Made by a program: the position numbers and the translations under genes
The notes under the pieces: generated by a model
The model's database searches: none
Seen by the model: the letters and a program-made list of their open reading frames with translations, nothing else
What the model was told of the DNA's origin: nothing
Assembly: GCF_000970285.1 (NCBI RefSeq)
Contig: NZ_CP009516.1
Span: 1,529,036 to 1,593,035 of the forward strand
Reading direction: 5' to 3'
Origin: Methanosarcina horonobensis HB-1 = JCM 15518
Lineage (GTDB): Archaea > Halobacteriota > Methanosarcinia > Methanosarcinales > Methanosarcinaceae
Length of the DNA stretch: 64,000 bases
In this document: positions 1-9,157 of the stretch, piece by piece
Layout of the letters: every line of letters starts with the position of its first letter
Numbering within the stretch: position 1 is the first letter of the stretch

Positions 1-477
1 ACCCAATGCTATGGCATTACCGGCAACCCACAAGGAACAGCTGACATCGTCCTGTCAAGCCTTTTTGTAACCTTATCTGCCACCTCTCCAGAATACATAT
101 CCACAGTCTCATTTGCTAGATTTTTTAGCTCGTTATCAATTTTTCCAAAAAGAATATCAAGAGTTTCATCTTTACTTACTGTCACTTCACAGATACCGTT
201 GCAGTGCCCATTCTAACGTCTGTATCGACTCTGTTCAAAGTGGCTTCAAGTTCATCAGATCAAACCGAAGGATTTGAATTCCGAATTTCTTTTTTATGAC
301 AGCAGCAAGTTCGGTTGCAAGCTGGTCTGTTGTAGATTTTTCAATTATCTCTTCATCAGTGAGGTTGTTGAGATAATTCGCTGTAAGTGTACGGACGCGG
401 TCTTTTTTAATCCAGCCGGAAATGACAGGATTTGAACTTACTTCATCGACTACCTCTTCAATGATTTGAAGTCTCAT
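1..477 (-). pseudogene. Decayed third copy of the surface-protein C-terminal module
   Basis: This is the remnant of a third copy of the module encoded intact at 1162-1977 and at the C-terminus of the large protein at 2671-6843. It opens with the same start (ATG AGA CTT CAA at 477, residues MRLQIIEE) and follows the module for about 65 residues. The frame is then lost: single bases are missing relative to the sister copies near 287 and again near 199, and the frame ends at 235. Homology continues on the minus strand to the window edge, including the region matching the PHWVF stretch, but in broken frames. The rest of the copy, and perhaps another small surface gene, lies beyond position 1. Multiple frame disruptions make a working product unlikely. 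Confidence 0.75.
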
Positions 478-700
478 TTGAACAACCCTGAAAACTGTTA
501 TGAGTAAAAAAAATAAGTTTGAGCCAAGCCCAAAAATAAGCTTCTAAGCAGGATTTTCATCTGCGGAACAGGGCAAAAGCCAATGCAAGAACTGAAATCG
601 CACCGGCAAGTGTAAAGGCTGGAGTGGATGCGGATGTAGGTGAGGATTCGGTTTCTGAAACTTGTGGTTCTTCAGAAGTGGGGATTTCACCTTCGTAGTG
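478..700. repeat. Near-identical duplicated block (copy at about 1978-2200)
   Basis: The stretch holding the 3' end of the first sarcinarray gene and the spacer before the decayed module is almost base-for-base the same as 1978-2200. The two sarcinarray genes are much more divergent upstream of this block. The match covers both the sorting-signal coding region and non-coding spacer, which suggests a recent duplication boundary or gene conversion rather than protein-level selection. Confidence 0.8.
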
Positions 701-1165
701 TTCGTTAGAGATGGTGCAGTAAGCGACTGTAAAACCACCTTTAATAAGAGGCTCTGGACTTCCATGGTCATAGATTTCATAATATATATCCAATGGCAGC
801 GATCCTCCAGCCCATTTATCAGTCGGTTTTACCGTCCATTCATACTCTATCGTAGAGTTTGTCTCTAAAATGTTCGCTTTTGAGTAGTCACCTATTCTCA
901 CAGTAGGACCATCTATTATTTCAAAAGAACTCTTTTCCATGCATGAAAGTGATGCATAAACATCGCTTTTTTGATTTACCGTCAAACTAATTTTTATATT
1001 AAATGGTTCCCCTATTTTTAAGGCTGGTTTTGCCACTTCTGTTCCCGGCAAGAGTTTATTGTTATAATATACATCCATTGAACCGTATTGAGACTCAGCT
1101 AAGGTGACAATGGACATAAGTAAAAAAATTAAAAGCGCAGAAAATATCAACTTTACTTTTATCAT
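557..1165 (-). CDS. Sarcinarray-family small surface protein, copy 1
   Basis: A predicted secreted, cell-surface protein of 202 residues. It starts with a signal peptide (MIKVK, then a hydrophobic run of about 18 residues) and ends with a threonine/serine-rich linker, a hydrophobic segment and two arginines (STPAF...FALFRR), the layout of an archaeosortase C-terminal sorting signal. The body has a KWAGGSLPLDIYYEI segment shared with the copy at 2056-2664. Length, sorting tail and tandem arrangement fit the family named sarcinarray in Methanosarcina; that name is recalled and could not be searched. Its start overlaps the stop of the upstream module gene by ATGA, so the two are probably translated together. 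Function is unknown; a surface structural or adhesion role is a guess. Confidence 0.8.
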   Translation of the reverse strand: MIKVKLIFSALLIFLLMSIVTLAESQYGSMDVYYNNKLLPGTEVAKPALKIGEPFNIKISLTVNQKSDVYASLSCMEKSSFEIIDGPTVRIGDYSKANILETNSTIEYEWTVKPTDKWAGGSLPLDIYYEIYDHGSPEPLIKGGFTVAYCTISNEHYEGEIPTSEEPQVSETESSPTSASTPAFTLAGAISVLALAFALFRR

Positions 1166-1977
1166 ATTTGCCCTCTCAATTCGTCGACAAGATTATCATA
1201 TTCTTCCGATTTTTCATTCGCCATACCCATCTTATCTCCAACACCTTTTGGGCCTGGGCCTACAATTGTTGTAGCATATCCAGTGAGATGAAAAGTAATT
1301 ATTTCATTATTTCCCAATTTTAATGCAACCCCATCTTTATCTTTTTTAAATGGATGCATTACTTGTGAACTTTCCCTCACATACTTTTGTCCCTTATGAC
1401 CAAAATAAGGCTTAGGAATCACTTCATTGTCATTATCAATAACAGTAAATTCTTCATATCTGCCAATTACCTCATACGTCCAAACATTCACCGTAAAAAC
1501 CCAATGAGGTGGCATTACCGGCAATCCACAAGGAACAGCACTCATTGTCCTTTCCAGCCTTTTTGTAACCTTATCTGCCACCTCTCCCGAATACTTATCC
1601 ACGGTCTCATTTGCCATGTTTTTCAGTTCACCATCAATTCCTCCAAAAAGAGCATCAAGTGTTTTACCCTTGCTTACTGTCACTTCACAGATACCGTTTG
1701 CAACACCCATTCTGACATCAGTATCGACTCTGTTCAGGACAGCTTCGAGTTCATCAGCATCAATCAGTGGATGTGATTTCCGAATATCTGTTTTTATAAT
1801 AGCAGCAAGTTCGGCTGCGAGCTGGTCAGTTGTGAATTTTTCGATTAATTCTTCATCGGAGAGGCTGTTAAGATAACCAGCTGTGACTGCACGAACACGA
1901 TCTTTTTTGATCCAACCGGAAACAACAGGATTTGAACCTATCTCGGCGGCTACTTCTTCGATAATTTGAAGCCTCAC
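1162..1977 (-). CDS. Stand-alone copy of the C-terminal module of the large surface protein
   Basis: A 271-residue protein that aligns along its whole length with the last 269 residues of the protein at 2671-6843, including KKDRVR near the start, the VDTDVRMGVANGI segment, MPPHWVFTVN and the glycine-rich VGPGPKGVGDK segment near the end. The start is GTG at 1977, at the position of an internal methionine (residue 1122) of the large protein, so duplication has turned a domain into a gene. No signal peptide or membrane segment is seen, so it would stay in the cytoplasm unless it has a partner. It lies between two sarcinarray genes and overlaps the next one by 4 bases. No enzymatic motif is recognised. 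Confidence 0.75.
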   Translation of the reverse strand: MRLQIIEEVAAEIGSNPVVSGWIKKDRVRAVTAGYLNSLSDEELIEKFTTDQLAAELAAIIKTDIRKSHPLIDADELEAVLNRVDTDVRMGVANGICEVTVSKGKTLDALFGGIDGELKNMANETVDKYSGEVADKVTKRLERTMSAVPCGLPVMPPHWVFTVNVWTYEVIGRYEEFTVIDNDNEVIPKPYFGHKGQKYVRESSQVMHPFKKDKDGVALKLGNNEIITFHLTGYATTIVGPGPKGVGDKMGMANEKSEEYDNLVDELRGQI

Positions 1978-2055
1978 TTGAACAATCTGAAAACTGTCAT
2001 GAGTAAAAAAAATAAGTTTGAGCCAAGCCCAAAAATAAGCTTCTAAGCAGGATTT

Positions 2056-2664
2056 TCATCTGCGGAACAGGGCAAAAGCCAATGCAAGAACTGAAATCGC
2101 ACCGGCAAGTGTAAAGGCTGGAGTGGATGCGGATGTAGGTGAAGATTCGGTTTCTGAAACTTGTGGTTCTTCAGAAGTGGGGATTTCGCCTTTGTAATGT
2201 TCATTGGAAATGTATGGGTAAGCTATGGTAAATGAGCCATGGACAAGTGATTTCTTTGTTTCAAAATCATCGATTTGATAAACAAGATCAATTGGTAAAG
2301 ATCCTCCAGCCCATTTTTCAGTAGGTTTAACTGTCCATTTGTAAGTGATGGTAGAGTCTTTTTCTAATATATCAGCCCTATATACATTCATTTTGGTAGT
2401 TGAACCATTTACTATTACAAAATAACCATTTTCTATCTCACTTAATTTGATAGACATCTCACATTTTTTGTGCGTTATAAAATCAATTTTAATATCAAAA
2501 GGCTCACCAATTTTTAAAATAGGTTTTGGGACTTCCGTAGTGTTTAACAATTTATCATTAAAGTATAGGTTATACTCATAAATATCTCCATAAGAATTAT
2601 ATGCAGATGCTGCACTCGTAAATAAAATTAAAATTGCCCCCATTATTGCTATTTTCCTTCTCAT
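2056..2664 (-). CDS. Sarcinarray-family small surface protein, copy 2
   Basis: A 202-residue paralogue of the protein at 557-1165. It has an N-terminal signal peptide (MRRKIAIMGAILILF, then a small-residue cleavage zone), a diverged middle domain and a C-terminal 50 residues almost identical to its sister, ending in the sorting-type tail PAF...FALFRR. The usual PGF of archaeosortase A substrates reads PAF here. It begins only 6 bases after the stop of the large membrane protein at 2671-6843, so the two are probably co-transcribed. The large protein, this protein, the module copy and its sarcinarray partner form a tandem minus-strand array. Role unknown, presumably in the cell envelope. Confidence 0.8.
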   Translation of the reverse strand: MRRKIAIMGAILILFTSAASAYNSYGDIYEYNLYFNDKLLNTTEVPKPILKIGEPFDIKIDFITHKKCEMSIKLSEIENGYFVIVNGSTTKMNVYRADILEKDSTITYKWTVKPTEKWAGGSLPIDLVYQIDDFETKKSLVHGSFTIAYPYISNEHYKGEIPTSEEPQVSETESSPTSASTPAFTLAGAISVLALAFALFRR

Positions 2665-2670
2665 AATCTT

Positions 2671-5600
2671 TTATCCTCCAAATTCTGTCAAAAGATCATC
2701 ATACATTACCGATTTTTCAATCCCATCTCCAGTTTTATCTCCAACTCCTTTTGGTCCGGGTCCAACAATTGTGGTAGAATATCCAGTAAGATGAAACGTT
2801 ATTGGTTTGTTATTTCCTAACCATATGCTGCTTCCGTCAGTATCAATTTTAAAAGGATGTCTTATATGATCTTCTTTCCTCACATATTTTTGACCCTTAT
2901 GTCCAAAATAAGGCTTAGGAATCACTTCATTATCGTTATCAATGACAGTAAATTCCTCATATTTACCAATTAATTCATACGTCCATATATTAACCGTAAA
3001 TACCCAATGCGGAGGCATTACCGGCAACCCACAAGGGACAGTTGCCATAGTCCTGTCCAGCCTTTTTGTTACCTTATCTGCTACCTCTCCAGAACACATA
3101 TCCACAGTCTCATTTGCTAGATTTTTTAGCTCGTTATCAATTTTTCCGAAAAGAACATCAAGAGTTTCACCTTTACTTACTGTTACTGCACATATGCCAT
3201 TTGCAACGCCCATTCTAACGTCAGTATCGACCCTATTCAGAGTTGCCTCAAGTTCATCAGGCCCAACTGGAGGATTTGAATTCCGAATTTCTGTTTTTAT
3301 AATGGCAGCAAGTTCAGTTGCTAACTGGTCTGTAGTTGATTTTTCGATCAATTTTTCATCGGAGAAGCTGTTAAGATAACCTGCTGTGATTGTACGGACA
3401 CGGTCCTTTTTGATCCAGCCGGAAACAACGGGATTCGAACTTACTTCGGATACTACCTCTTCAGTAATCTGAAACCTCATTTCTCGCGCATATATCAGTC
3501 TCAGGTTGTGGACTTCCCTATCAAGGCGGGCTGTGTCCAGAAAAACTCCCTGTTCGCTGAGGTTTTGTTCCAGAAGGTTAACTTCTGTGTTCAGGGTGAA
3601 AATGCTCTGGCTGAGTTGTCGGGAAGTTTCGGTTTTTACATAATCGCCGCTTGAGGATATGGCATCTGCAATTTCTTCGGAAATATTGGTTGTGAAAATG
3701 CAGGTATTACGAACACCTAAAGGATAAGTAACCCTGCCCCTTGAGTCTGTAAGCTCATACTCTCTCCTGAGATCGAAGTCCGGGTCATGGTAGAGATAGT
3801 TCGGTTTCTGGTCAATAATAAGAGTCAGGTTTTCTGTCCAGTTGTATTTACTTTCGGGCTCACCGGTAACTGTCATTGTGGAGATAATGCCCATTTCCTT
3901 TCCGAGGGCAGAGGCAGCCATTTCCATTGCAGGGTTATCGAAAAGTGTCATGGGGCCTGAGGTTACGCTGTCAAAAGCACCGGTACTGAGACCTTTTTCC
4001 TCAAGGGCATCGAGGATGTAGGAGTCCAGGTTAGAGTCCAGTTTTTCGTTCTTCTGCTCGATATCTTCCAGCAGCCTGTTGTAGGCTTCGTTTCTTGCAA
4101 TGTAGCGAGCGGAGTCACTTGAAGTGTACATCTTCCTGGCTGATGTGAGATGCTGCTTTTTATTTACGTAGGTCTCCCGGTTTGCTTTCAGATCAAAAAT
4201 CAGTTTTTCGGCAGTATCCACCTGAAGATCTGTCGGGTCCTGGCCTGGGGACTCCAGAAGAGAGTAATTGAACGTGGGGTTATCCTTTTCAATGGCGTCA
4301 AGCATTACCAGCACTTCTTCAGCCATTACCCTGTGCAACCAGGGAGGAATATCACAGCTGACTGTGCGCTGCGGAAGATACTTCCTGTCAGGGTAAGCCC
4401 AGAATGTGCTTTCGATTGCCCTGAGATTCACATGAGCAGCCCGGTACTTATCTGCGGCATCTGAACAGCAGGGATCAAACCTTTCTGCACCGGCTGTGTA
4501 AAGGGTTGTATTTCTGTATTCTCTTTCTATCAGGTCAGTATAGGTAGATATGCCTGTATAGCCGCCTGTAGGCGGTCGCTGGTGATAGACTACTGTCAGG
4601 TTTTCGGATTCAGTTTCAGTGTGGAAAAGGGATTCATAATCGGCTTTGCTTAGAGTTTCAGAATTCGAGCCACTTGATGTAGCAGAATGTGATTCTATAG
4701 ATGATGTGCCGTCTGCACGACGGTTGACTGTATGCCAGACATATGTATAGGTATAATCATAATTTATTTTCCACGTTGTCCTGATCCTGTAATAGATATC
4801 GTAACGGATGCCCCAATCAAAGGTATGATCCTCTCTGCTGAGATAGCCATCATCAGTCCTGTGCTCCGCAATAAGCTTGTCATTAGCCCTGTACTCGTAA
4901 TGAGGCTCAACTCTTACATCAGTTATTTCTACGGAATTCAATCTAACAGAGGCATCCGTGATATGCCAGCTTTTTAGCTTTCCTCTTGGAGGAACGATTC
5001 CAGGGTCCAGTGTTTTGGAATAGAAGTTTGTAACAGATTGACTCCATGAGTAAGAGGGCACACGCGATCCTGCATGCGTGCCCGATGCAAAATAATCAGA
5101 ATCCCAGCTGACCGTGTGCCCGCCATATGAAACCGAATCCTGGTCAAACCCTGCTATGACTGTTGAAGTTACCGGGTCAGGAGAATTGAAGCCGTCCCTA
5201 AGGATCTGCCCCTGGACAGGAGCCGTGTAAACAATATTTGTGACTGCGTGGATGAGGTCAGGATTTTCCTCTGTCCATGCATGGTCATTGAAGACCCAGC
5301 CGTCGAGAACTCCTTCTGTGTAGTCTGAGGCTGAAACTTTTATTTCAGAATATTCGGAAAGCTCATCATAGGAGGTATTTGCTTCAACAAGGGAGTTCTC
5401 TATACCTTCCTCCACATCCAGCGAAAAGGATTTATTCTGCGCAAGGGAGGCATAGGTGGTTGTGAGGTTCGCGCCTTTATCTATTTCATATGAGGGCATG
5501 GAGGTATTCGAGCCGGTTGAGTTAAACACGGTTGAATTAAGCATAGTTGAATTCGGCAAACCTGAACTCATTTTTGGACTACCGGAAGCGCAGACATCTT

Positions 5601-6843
5601 CATACAGGACCTTTCCATTGTAGTAAGTGGCGTATGTAAGGGCAAGAGGGTCAACGGAGTCAAAGACCTTTTTCTGAGTATAGAGTGTAGCTCCGTTAAC
5701 CGAACTTGCAAGGGCAGGATTGGTCAGAATATTCAGAGGACCGTTTGCATAATGCTGCCAGGGACCGTAAATAAAGGTCCTGAGGTTTGTTGCCCCAAGA
5801 ACGATATTCGAAGTTGAGTCCAGGCTTGAAGATGTCCCGAGTGCGGTTTCATATTCCCTCACAAGTTCTTCGAGAAGAGGTTCCCTTGAAGTAATAAGGG
5901 TAGAGAGGTTCATACTCATGTTATATGTTTCTCCGGATTCGAGGTCAACAAGAGTATAGTTCAAAACAGGGATTTCAAAAACGTAGTAAATCATGTAGTT
6001 TTTATCAGAAGGGGAAATTTCACGCTGTAAAGTCCCGTTAACTTTTCTTATCTGTATCTGTTCGGGTTTGATGTCAGGTTCTACATTAATAGCAAATTCC
6101 ATGAAAGTGTGGCTGTTAGCCTGATAATTTGTCGAAAGCAGCTGGTTAAAAGCTTCTGCCGTAATATCCTTTATTGGGCTTGCTTCAATCTGGAACCAGT
6201 CCGAAGCTTTGAGTTCGTCCCCATAATAGAGTTCAATAGACGCATATCCGGCTTCTGCGGTTTCCGGGATTTCCATATGTTCATTAAAGGAAACTTTTTG
6301 AAGGAAACCGGTAGCTTTCCCATAGTTCATGCGTTTGAGTTGCTTCCCTGAAGAGTCATTTATGACCAGAATGACATTCCTGTTTTTCCATAGGGATTCA
6401 ATTCTGCCCCATACATCGGAGGGCAGATTTATTGAGATTTGGAGGGTATCTCCTTTCTCAAGGTTCTGGTTTTGCGGCGTTGCCATAAAGTTGTCTTCAG
6501 AAAACCTCTCAACCGGAGAGCCATCAGGAATGATCACAGGATGTTCTCCCTGCCACTCCAGAGCTTCCATTCCGGCATAGTTAAGGCAGCGGACAAGGTC
6601 AGCTGCGGCGAGGTTGATAGCCGTCTGTCTGGGGTTGCTTTTCTCTGTGGTGTAAATTGTTTCGGCAACCTCACTGTCCATTTTCATAAGGTAGACAGAG
6701 AAAAATGTTGCTGCAAGGACAATGAAAATCCCTATTACGGCGTAAGGAATGTAGGCGCTGGTATCCTGGAAAAACCAGGATAATTTAAAAAAAGAACGTT
6801 TAATGCATTTTCTTTCAGCTATATGCCTCACCCCAGAACGCAA
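2671..6843 (-). CDS. Large single-pass membrane surface protein (DUF7286-like)
   Basis: A 1,390-residue protein with one membrane segment at about residues 31-53 (YIPYAVIGIFIVLAATF), preceded by a basic stretch and followed by a very long, presumably extracellular part with many NxS/NxT sites. The N-terminal layout resembles haloarchaeal DUF7286 proteins, which sit near pilus-like secretion genes; this link is from memory. Residues 1122-1390 form the module duplicated at 1162-1977 and 1-477. The start is uncertain: TTG at 6843 gives the longest frame, an in-frame GTG lies four codons later, and neither has a clear ribosome site. It heads the array of sarcinarray genes. An anchoring or scaffold role for the small sorted proteins is a guess. 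Confidence 0.7.
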   Translation of the reverse strand: MRSGVRHIAERKCIKRSFFKLSWFFQDTSAYIPYAVIGIFIVLAATFFSVYLMKMDSEVAETIYTTEKSNPRQTAINLAAADLVRCLNYAGMEALEWQGEHPVIIPDGSPVERFSEDNFMATPQNQNLEKGDTLQISINLPSDVWGRIESLWKNRNVILVINDSSGKQLKRMNYGKATGFLQKVSFNEHMEIPETAEAGYASIELYYGDELKASDWFQIEASPIKDITAEAFNQLLSTNYQANSHTFMEFAINVEPDIKPEQIQIRKVNGTLQREISPSDKNYMIYYVFEIPVLNYTLVDLESGETYNMSMNLSTLITSREPLLEELVREYETALGTSSSLDSTSNIVLGATNLRTFIYGPWQHYANGPLNILTNPALASSVNGATLYTQKKVFDSVDPLALTYATYYNGKVLYEDVCASGSPKMSSGLPNSTMLNSTVFNSTGSNTSMPSYEIDKGANLTTTYASLAQNKSFSLDVEEGIENSLVEANTSYDELSEYSEIKVSASDYTEGVLDGWVFNDHAWTEENPDLIHAVTNIVYTAPVQGQILRDGFNSPDPVTSTVIAGFDQDSVSYGGHTVSWDSDYFASGTHAGSRVPSYSWSQSVTNFYSKTLDPGIVPPRGKLKSWHITDASVRLNSVEITDVRVEPHYEYRANDKLIAEHRTDDGYLSREDHTFDWGIRYDIYYRIRTTWKINYDYTYTYVWHTVNRRADGTSSIESHSATSSGSNSETLSKADYESLFHTETESENLTVVYHQRPPTGGYTGISTYTDLIEREYRNTTLYTAGAERFDPCCSDAADKYRAAHVNLRAIESTFWAYPDRKYLPQRTVSCDIPPWLHRVMAEEVLVMLDAIEKDNPTFNYSLLESPGQDPTDLQVDTAEKLIFDLKANRETYVNKKQHLTSARKMYTSSDSARYIARNEAYNRLLEDIEQKNEKLDSNLDSYILDALEEKGLSTGAFDSVTSGPMTLFDNPAMEMAASALGKEMGIISTMTVTGEPESKYNWTENLTLIIDQKPNYLYHDPDFDLRREYELTDSRGRVTYPLGVRNTCIFTTNISEEIADAISSSGDYVKTETSRQLSQSIFTLNTEVNLLEQNLSEQGVFLDTARLDREVHNLRLIYAREMRFQITEEVVSEVSSNPVVSGWIKKDRVRTITAGYLNSFSDEKLIEKSTTDQLATELAAIIKTEIRNSNPPVGPDELEATLNRVDTDVRMGVANGICAVTVSKGETLDVLFGKIDNELKNLANETVDMCSGEVADKVTKRLDRTMATVPCGLPVMPPHWVFTVNIWTYELIGKYEEFTVIDNDNEVIPKPYFGHKGQKYVRKEDHIRHPFKIDTDGSSIWLGNNKPITFHLTGYSTTIVGPGPKGVGDKTGDGIEKSVMYDDLLTEFGG

Positions 6844-7051
6844 GATTGTAAAGAACTGAGAGATTATAGTAAAAAATATTAGATAGTTTTATGCATAAAT
6901 ACTTTACTTTTTATTGGAAGACAATATAAATAAAAATAAAAGATAAGCAAATAAAAAACGAATAAAAAGTAAAGAAAAAGTAAAAACAGAAAAAATCAGG
7001 TCTTTTTAAGTTATTTTTACTTGCTGCACTTTGCTTGTGAATATTTCTCCC

Positions 7052-7705
7052 TTAACCGATGATTTTTCCCAGGAAATAACCGGGCTTTGCTCCCGTAATT
7101 TCCACTTCAGTGTATTCACCGGGCTTAAGATCGGAACCACTAATCACAACCGGACGGTAAGAGTCCGTACGCGTGAGGACATCTCCAATCTCCGTGTATT
7201 TAGAAACAAAAGCTCTGCCTTTCCAGCCAATCATTTCCCGCTTGGATTCGAGTTTTATTTGCTCACATACTTTATGCAGTTCATGTGAGCGTTTTACGGA
7301 AACTCGGGAGTCCAGGTTCCGGAAAGAGAATGCTTTAGTGTGCGGACGGGGAGAGTATCTGGAAATATTGATCTTTTCAGGACGATATTTCTTTACCCAT
7401 TCCACAGTTTCTTCAAAGTCCTCATCGGTTTCATCACAAAAGCCAATAATTATGTCCGTAAAAAGGGAAAGATCTTCGAAACGAGTACGGAATTTCGTAA
7501 TAATTTCATCCACATCATCCATTTTATGGAGGCGGTTCATTTTTTTCAGGACCGGGTGAGAAGCGGACTGAATCGGTAGATGGAGAAGTTTGAAAATTTT
7601 ATCCGAGTCGAAAGCATCCACCAGATCATCCAGAATAGGGAAGACGGAAAAAGGATTCATCATGCCGACTCTCACCTTGAAATCTCCTGGAATTTCCGAA
7701 ATCAT
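7052..7705 (-). pseudogene. 5'-truncated tRNA methylthiotransferase (MiaB/CDKAL1 type)
   Basis: The 217 residues match the C-terminal half of archaeal threonylcarbamoyladenosine tRNA methylthiotransferase. The late radical-SAM barrel is present (HLPIQSAS, KKMNR, TDIIIGFCDET, INISRYSPRPHT), followed by a TRAM domain at about residues 150-217. The N-terminal MTTase domain and the CxxxCxxC cluster of the radical-SAM domain are absent, and an in-frame stop lies just upstream of the first ATG. Without either iron-sulfur site the product cannot carry out methylthiolation, so this is very probably a remnant. A TnpB relic starts about 110 bases away on the other strand, so a transposition-linked deletion may have removed the 5' half. 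Confidence 0.8.
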
Positions 7706-7812
7706 GTGCAGCTTTTAATGCATCCTCTTCGCAGAAGAAATCCTCTCTTTTCAGCTTTTTAAAAAAACTTCTCTGCTTTTTCAACCTCTTTGTTAATCTT
7801 TGTTCTGAGAGT

Positions 7813-7899
7813 TTGCTTTTTTGTAAAACGAAACATGATAGAGATATAAATGCCACTGTAAACATCAAGAAATTCGCTCTCATAGATCAAAAACTAAAC
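7813..7899 (+). pseudogene. Relic of a TnpB (IS200/IS605) C-terminus
   Basis: A short plus-strand stretch encodes CKTKHDRDINATVNIKKF followed by ALIDQKLN. This is the DRDxNA catalytic-motif region and tail typical of the TnpB protein of IS200/IS605 elements. Nothing else of tnpB is recognisable and the following frame is not TnpB-like. It marks an old IS insertion between the truncated methylthiotransferase and thi4. Confidence 0.6.
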
Positions 7900-8127
7900 T
7901 TGAGTTCATTTACAAAATTCCTAATATCTCGAGAAGAAACACTTTGCGAGTTCTCCTCTTTCTCACTCTCTTACTTACGTCAGATTCCAATAACTTTAAA
8001 AGCAATGCCCTGTATCAAAACTTGAATTTCAATGCTTACGAATCAGGGTTAACAATTCCTGATTTACTTTTGAAAAAGCCGGGTGTTTATCCGGAACTTC
8101 AATCTATAAGCTTTATGAGAGATTTAA

Positions 8128-8910
8128 ATGGAACTCGACGAAGTTATAATAACACGGGCAATTTTTGAAGAGTACTCTAAAACCTTCCTTGACTACACGG
8201 ACATCGATGTGGCACTTGTAGGAGGGGGACCTGCAAATCTTGTGGCTGCGAAGTATCTGGCTGAAGCAGGAGCAAAGGTTGCCATTTATGAGCAGAAACT
8301 GTCACTCGGAGGCGGCATGTGGGCTGGAGGCATGATGTTTCCGCGCATTGTTGTGCAGGAAGAGGCCTGCCATGTCCTTGACGACTTCGGGATAAGGTAT
8401 AAGGAGTACGAGCCCGGCTATTACGTGGCAAACTCCGTGGAATCCGTAGGGAAGCTGATTGCAGGGGCAACGTCTGCAGGTGCTGAGGTTTTTAACCTTG
8501 TTAGCTTTGAAGATGTTATGATCCGGGAGAATGACAGGGTTATCGGCATAGTCATCAACTGGGGACCTGTTACAACACAGCGCCTGCATGTAGACCCTCT
8601 CATGATCCGTACAAAACTCGTGATTGACGGGACAGGACATGATGCTGTTGTCTGCAACACGATTCTCAGGAAAATCCCGAACGCAAAGATCGGGGAACTC
8701 GGCATGCTCGGGGAAAAGCCGATGTGGTCCGAGGTAGGCGAGCGCCTTGCTGTGGATGCAACCCAGGAGATCTATCCAGGGCTGATTGTCGCAGGCATGG
8801 CTGCAAATGCCGCAACTCGTGCCCCGAGAATGGGCCCCGTTTTCGGAGGTATGCTCCTTTCCGGAGAAAAGGCTGCAAAACTTGCTCTTGACAGGCTCAA
8901 AGGGCTTTAA
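8128..8910 (+). CDS. thi4: Sulfide-dependent thiazole synthase Thi4
   Basis: A 260-residue archaeal Thi4 that makes the thiazole phosphate half of thiamine from NAD, glycine and a sulfur source in the cytoplasm. An FAD/NAD-type Rossmann motif (VALVGGGPANLVAA) is at residues 28-41, GGGMWAGGMMFPR at 61-73, and the C-terminal GPVFGGMLLSGEKAA is typical. In yeast Thi4 a cysteine in the QCCMDP motif gives up its sulfur and is spent; here the motif reads QRLHVDP with histidine at 154. As described for methanogen Thi4, this predicts a true catalyst that uses free sulfide. The gene stands alone. Its pathway partner thiC is at 42026-43312. No thiamine riboswitch was seen. Confidence 0.93.
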   Translation: MELDEVIITRAIFEEYSKTFLDYTDIDVALVGGGPANLVAAKYLAEAGAKVAIYEQKLSLGGGMWAGGMMFPRIVVQEEACHVLDDFGIRYKEYEPGYYVANSVESVGKLIAGATSAGAEVFNLVSFEDVMIRENDRVIGIVINWGPVTTQRLHVDPLMIRTKLVIDGTGHDAVVCNTILRKIPNAKIGELGMLGEKPMWSEVGERLAVDATQEIYPGLIVAGMAANAATRAPRMGPVFGGMLLSGEKAAKLALDRLKGL

Positions 8911-9026
8911 TCGAGCTTGGGCCCGGTCAAGAACCGAATTTTTCCTGTTTTCCGGTACTTTTTGGTGCCGGAAAATAGAAAATTTCCATCCTCTTAAAAA
9001 GGTCTCCTGCCTTTTCCGGCAAAAAC

Positions 9027-9034
9027 TTTATATA
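9027..9034 (+). promoter_or_regulatory. Box A (TATA) of the tRNA-His gene
   Basis: TTTATATA in an A-rich context, about 50 bases before the mature tRNA end, at a distance that would place transcription start near 9058 and give a short leader. Confidence 0.5.
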
Positions 9035-9084
9035 AAAAAACTCCTTCTATAGGTTGCTTCAAACCTGAAGTACCAAACCCTGTG

Positions 9085-9157
9085 GCCGGGGTAGGGTAGA
9101 GGTCCATCCTGTGGCCCTGTGGAGGCTACGACCCGAGTTCGATTCTCGGTCCCGGCC
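9085..9157 (+). tRNA. tRNA-His (GTG)
   Basis: A cloverleaf can be drawn by eye. The acceptor stem GCCGGGG pairs with TCCCGGC, with one G-T pair. The anticodon stem TGGCC/GGCTA closes the loop CTGTGGA with anticodon GTG. The T arm is CCGAG-TTCGATT-CTCGG. The extra G at 9084 and C at 9157 give the G-1:C73 pair that marks histidine tRNAs. No CCA is encoded and no intron is seen. Confidence 0.93.
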
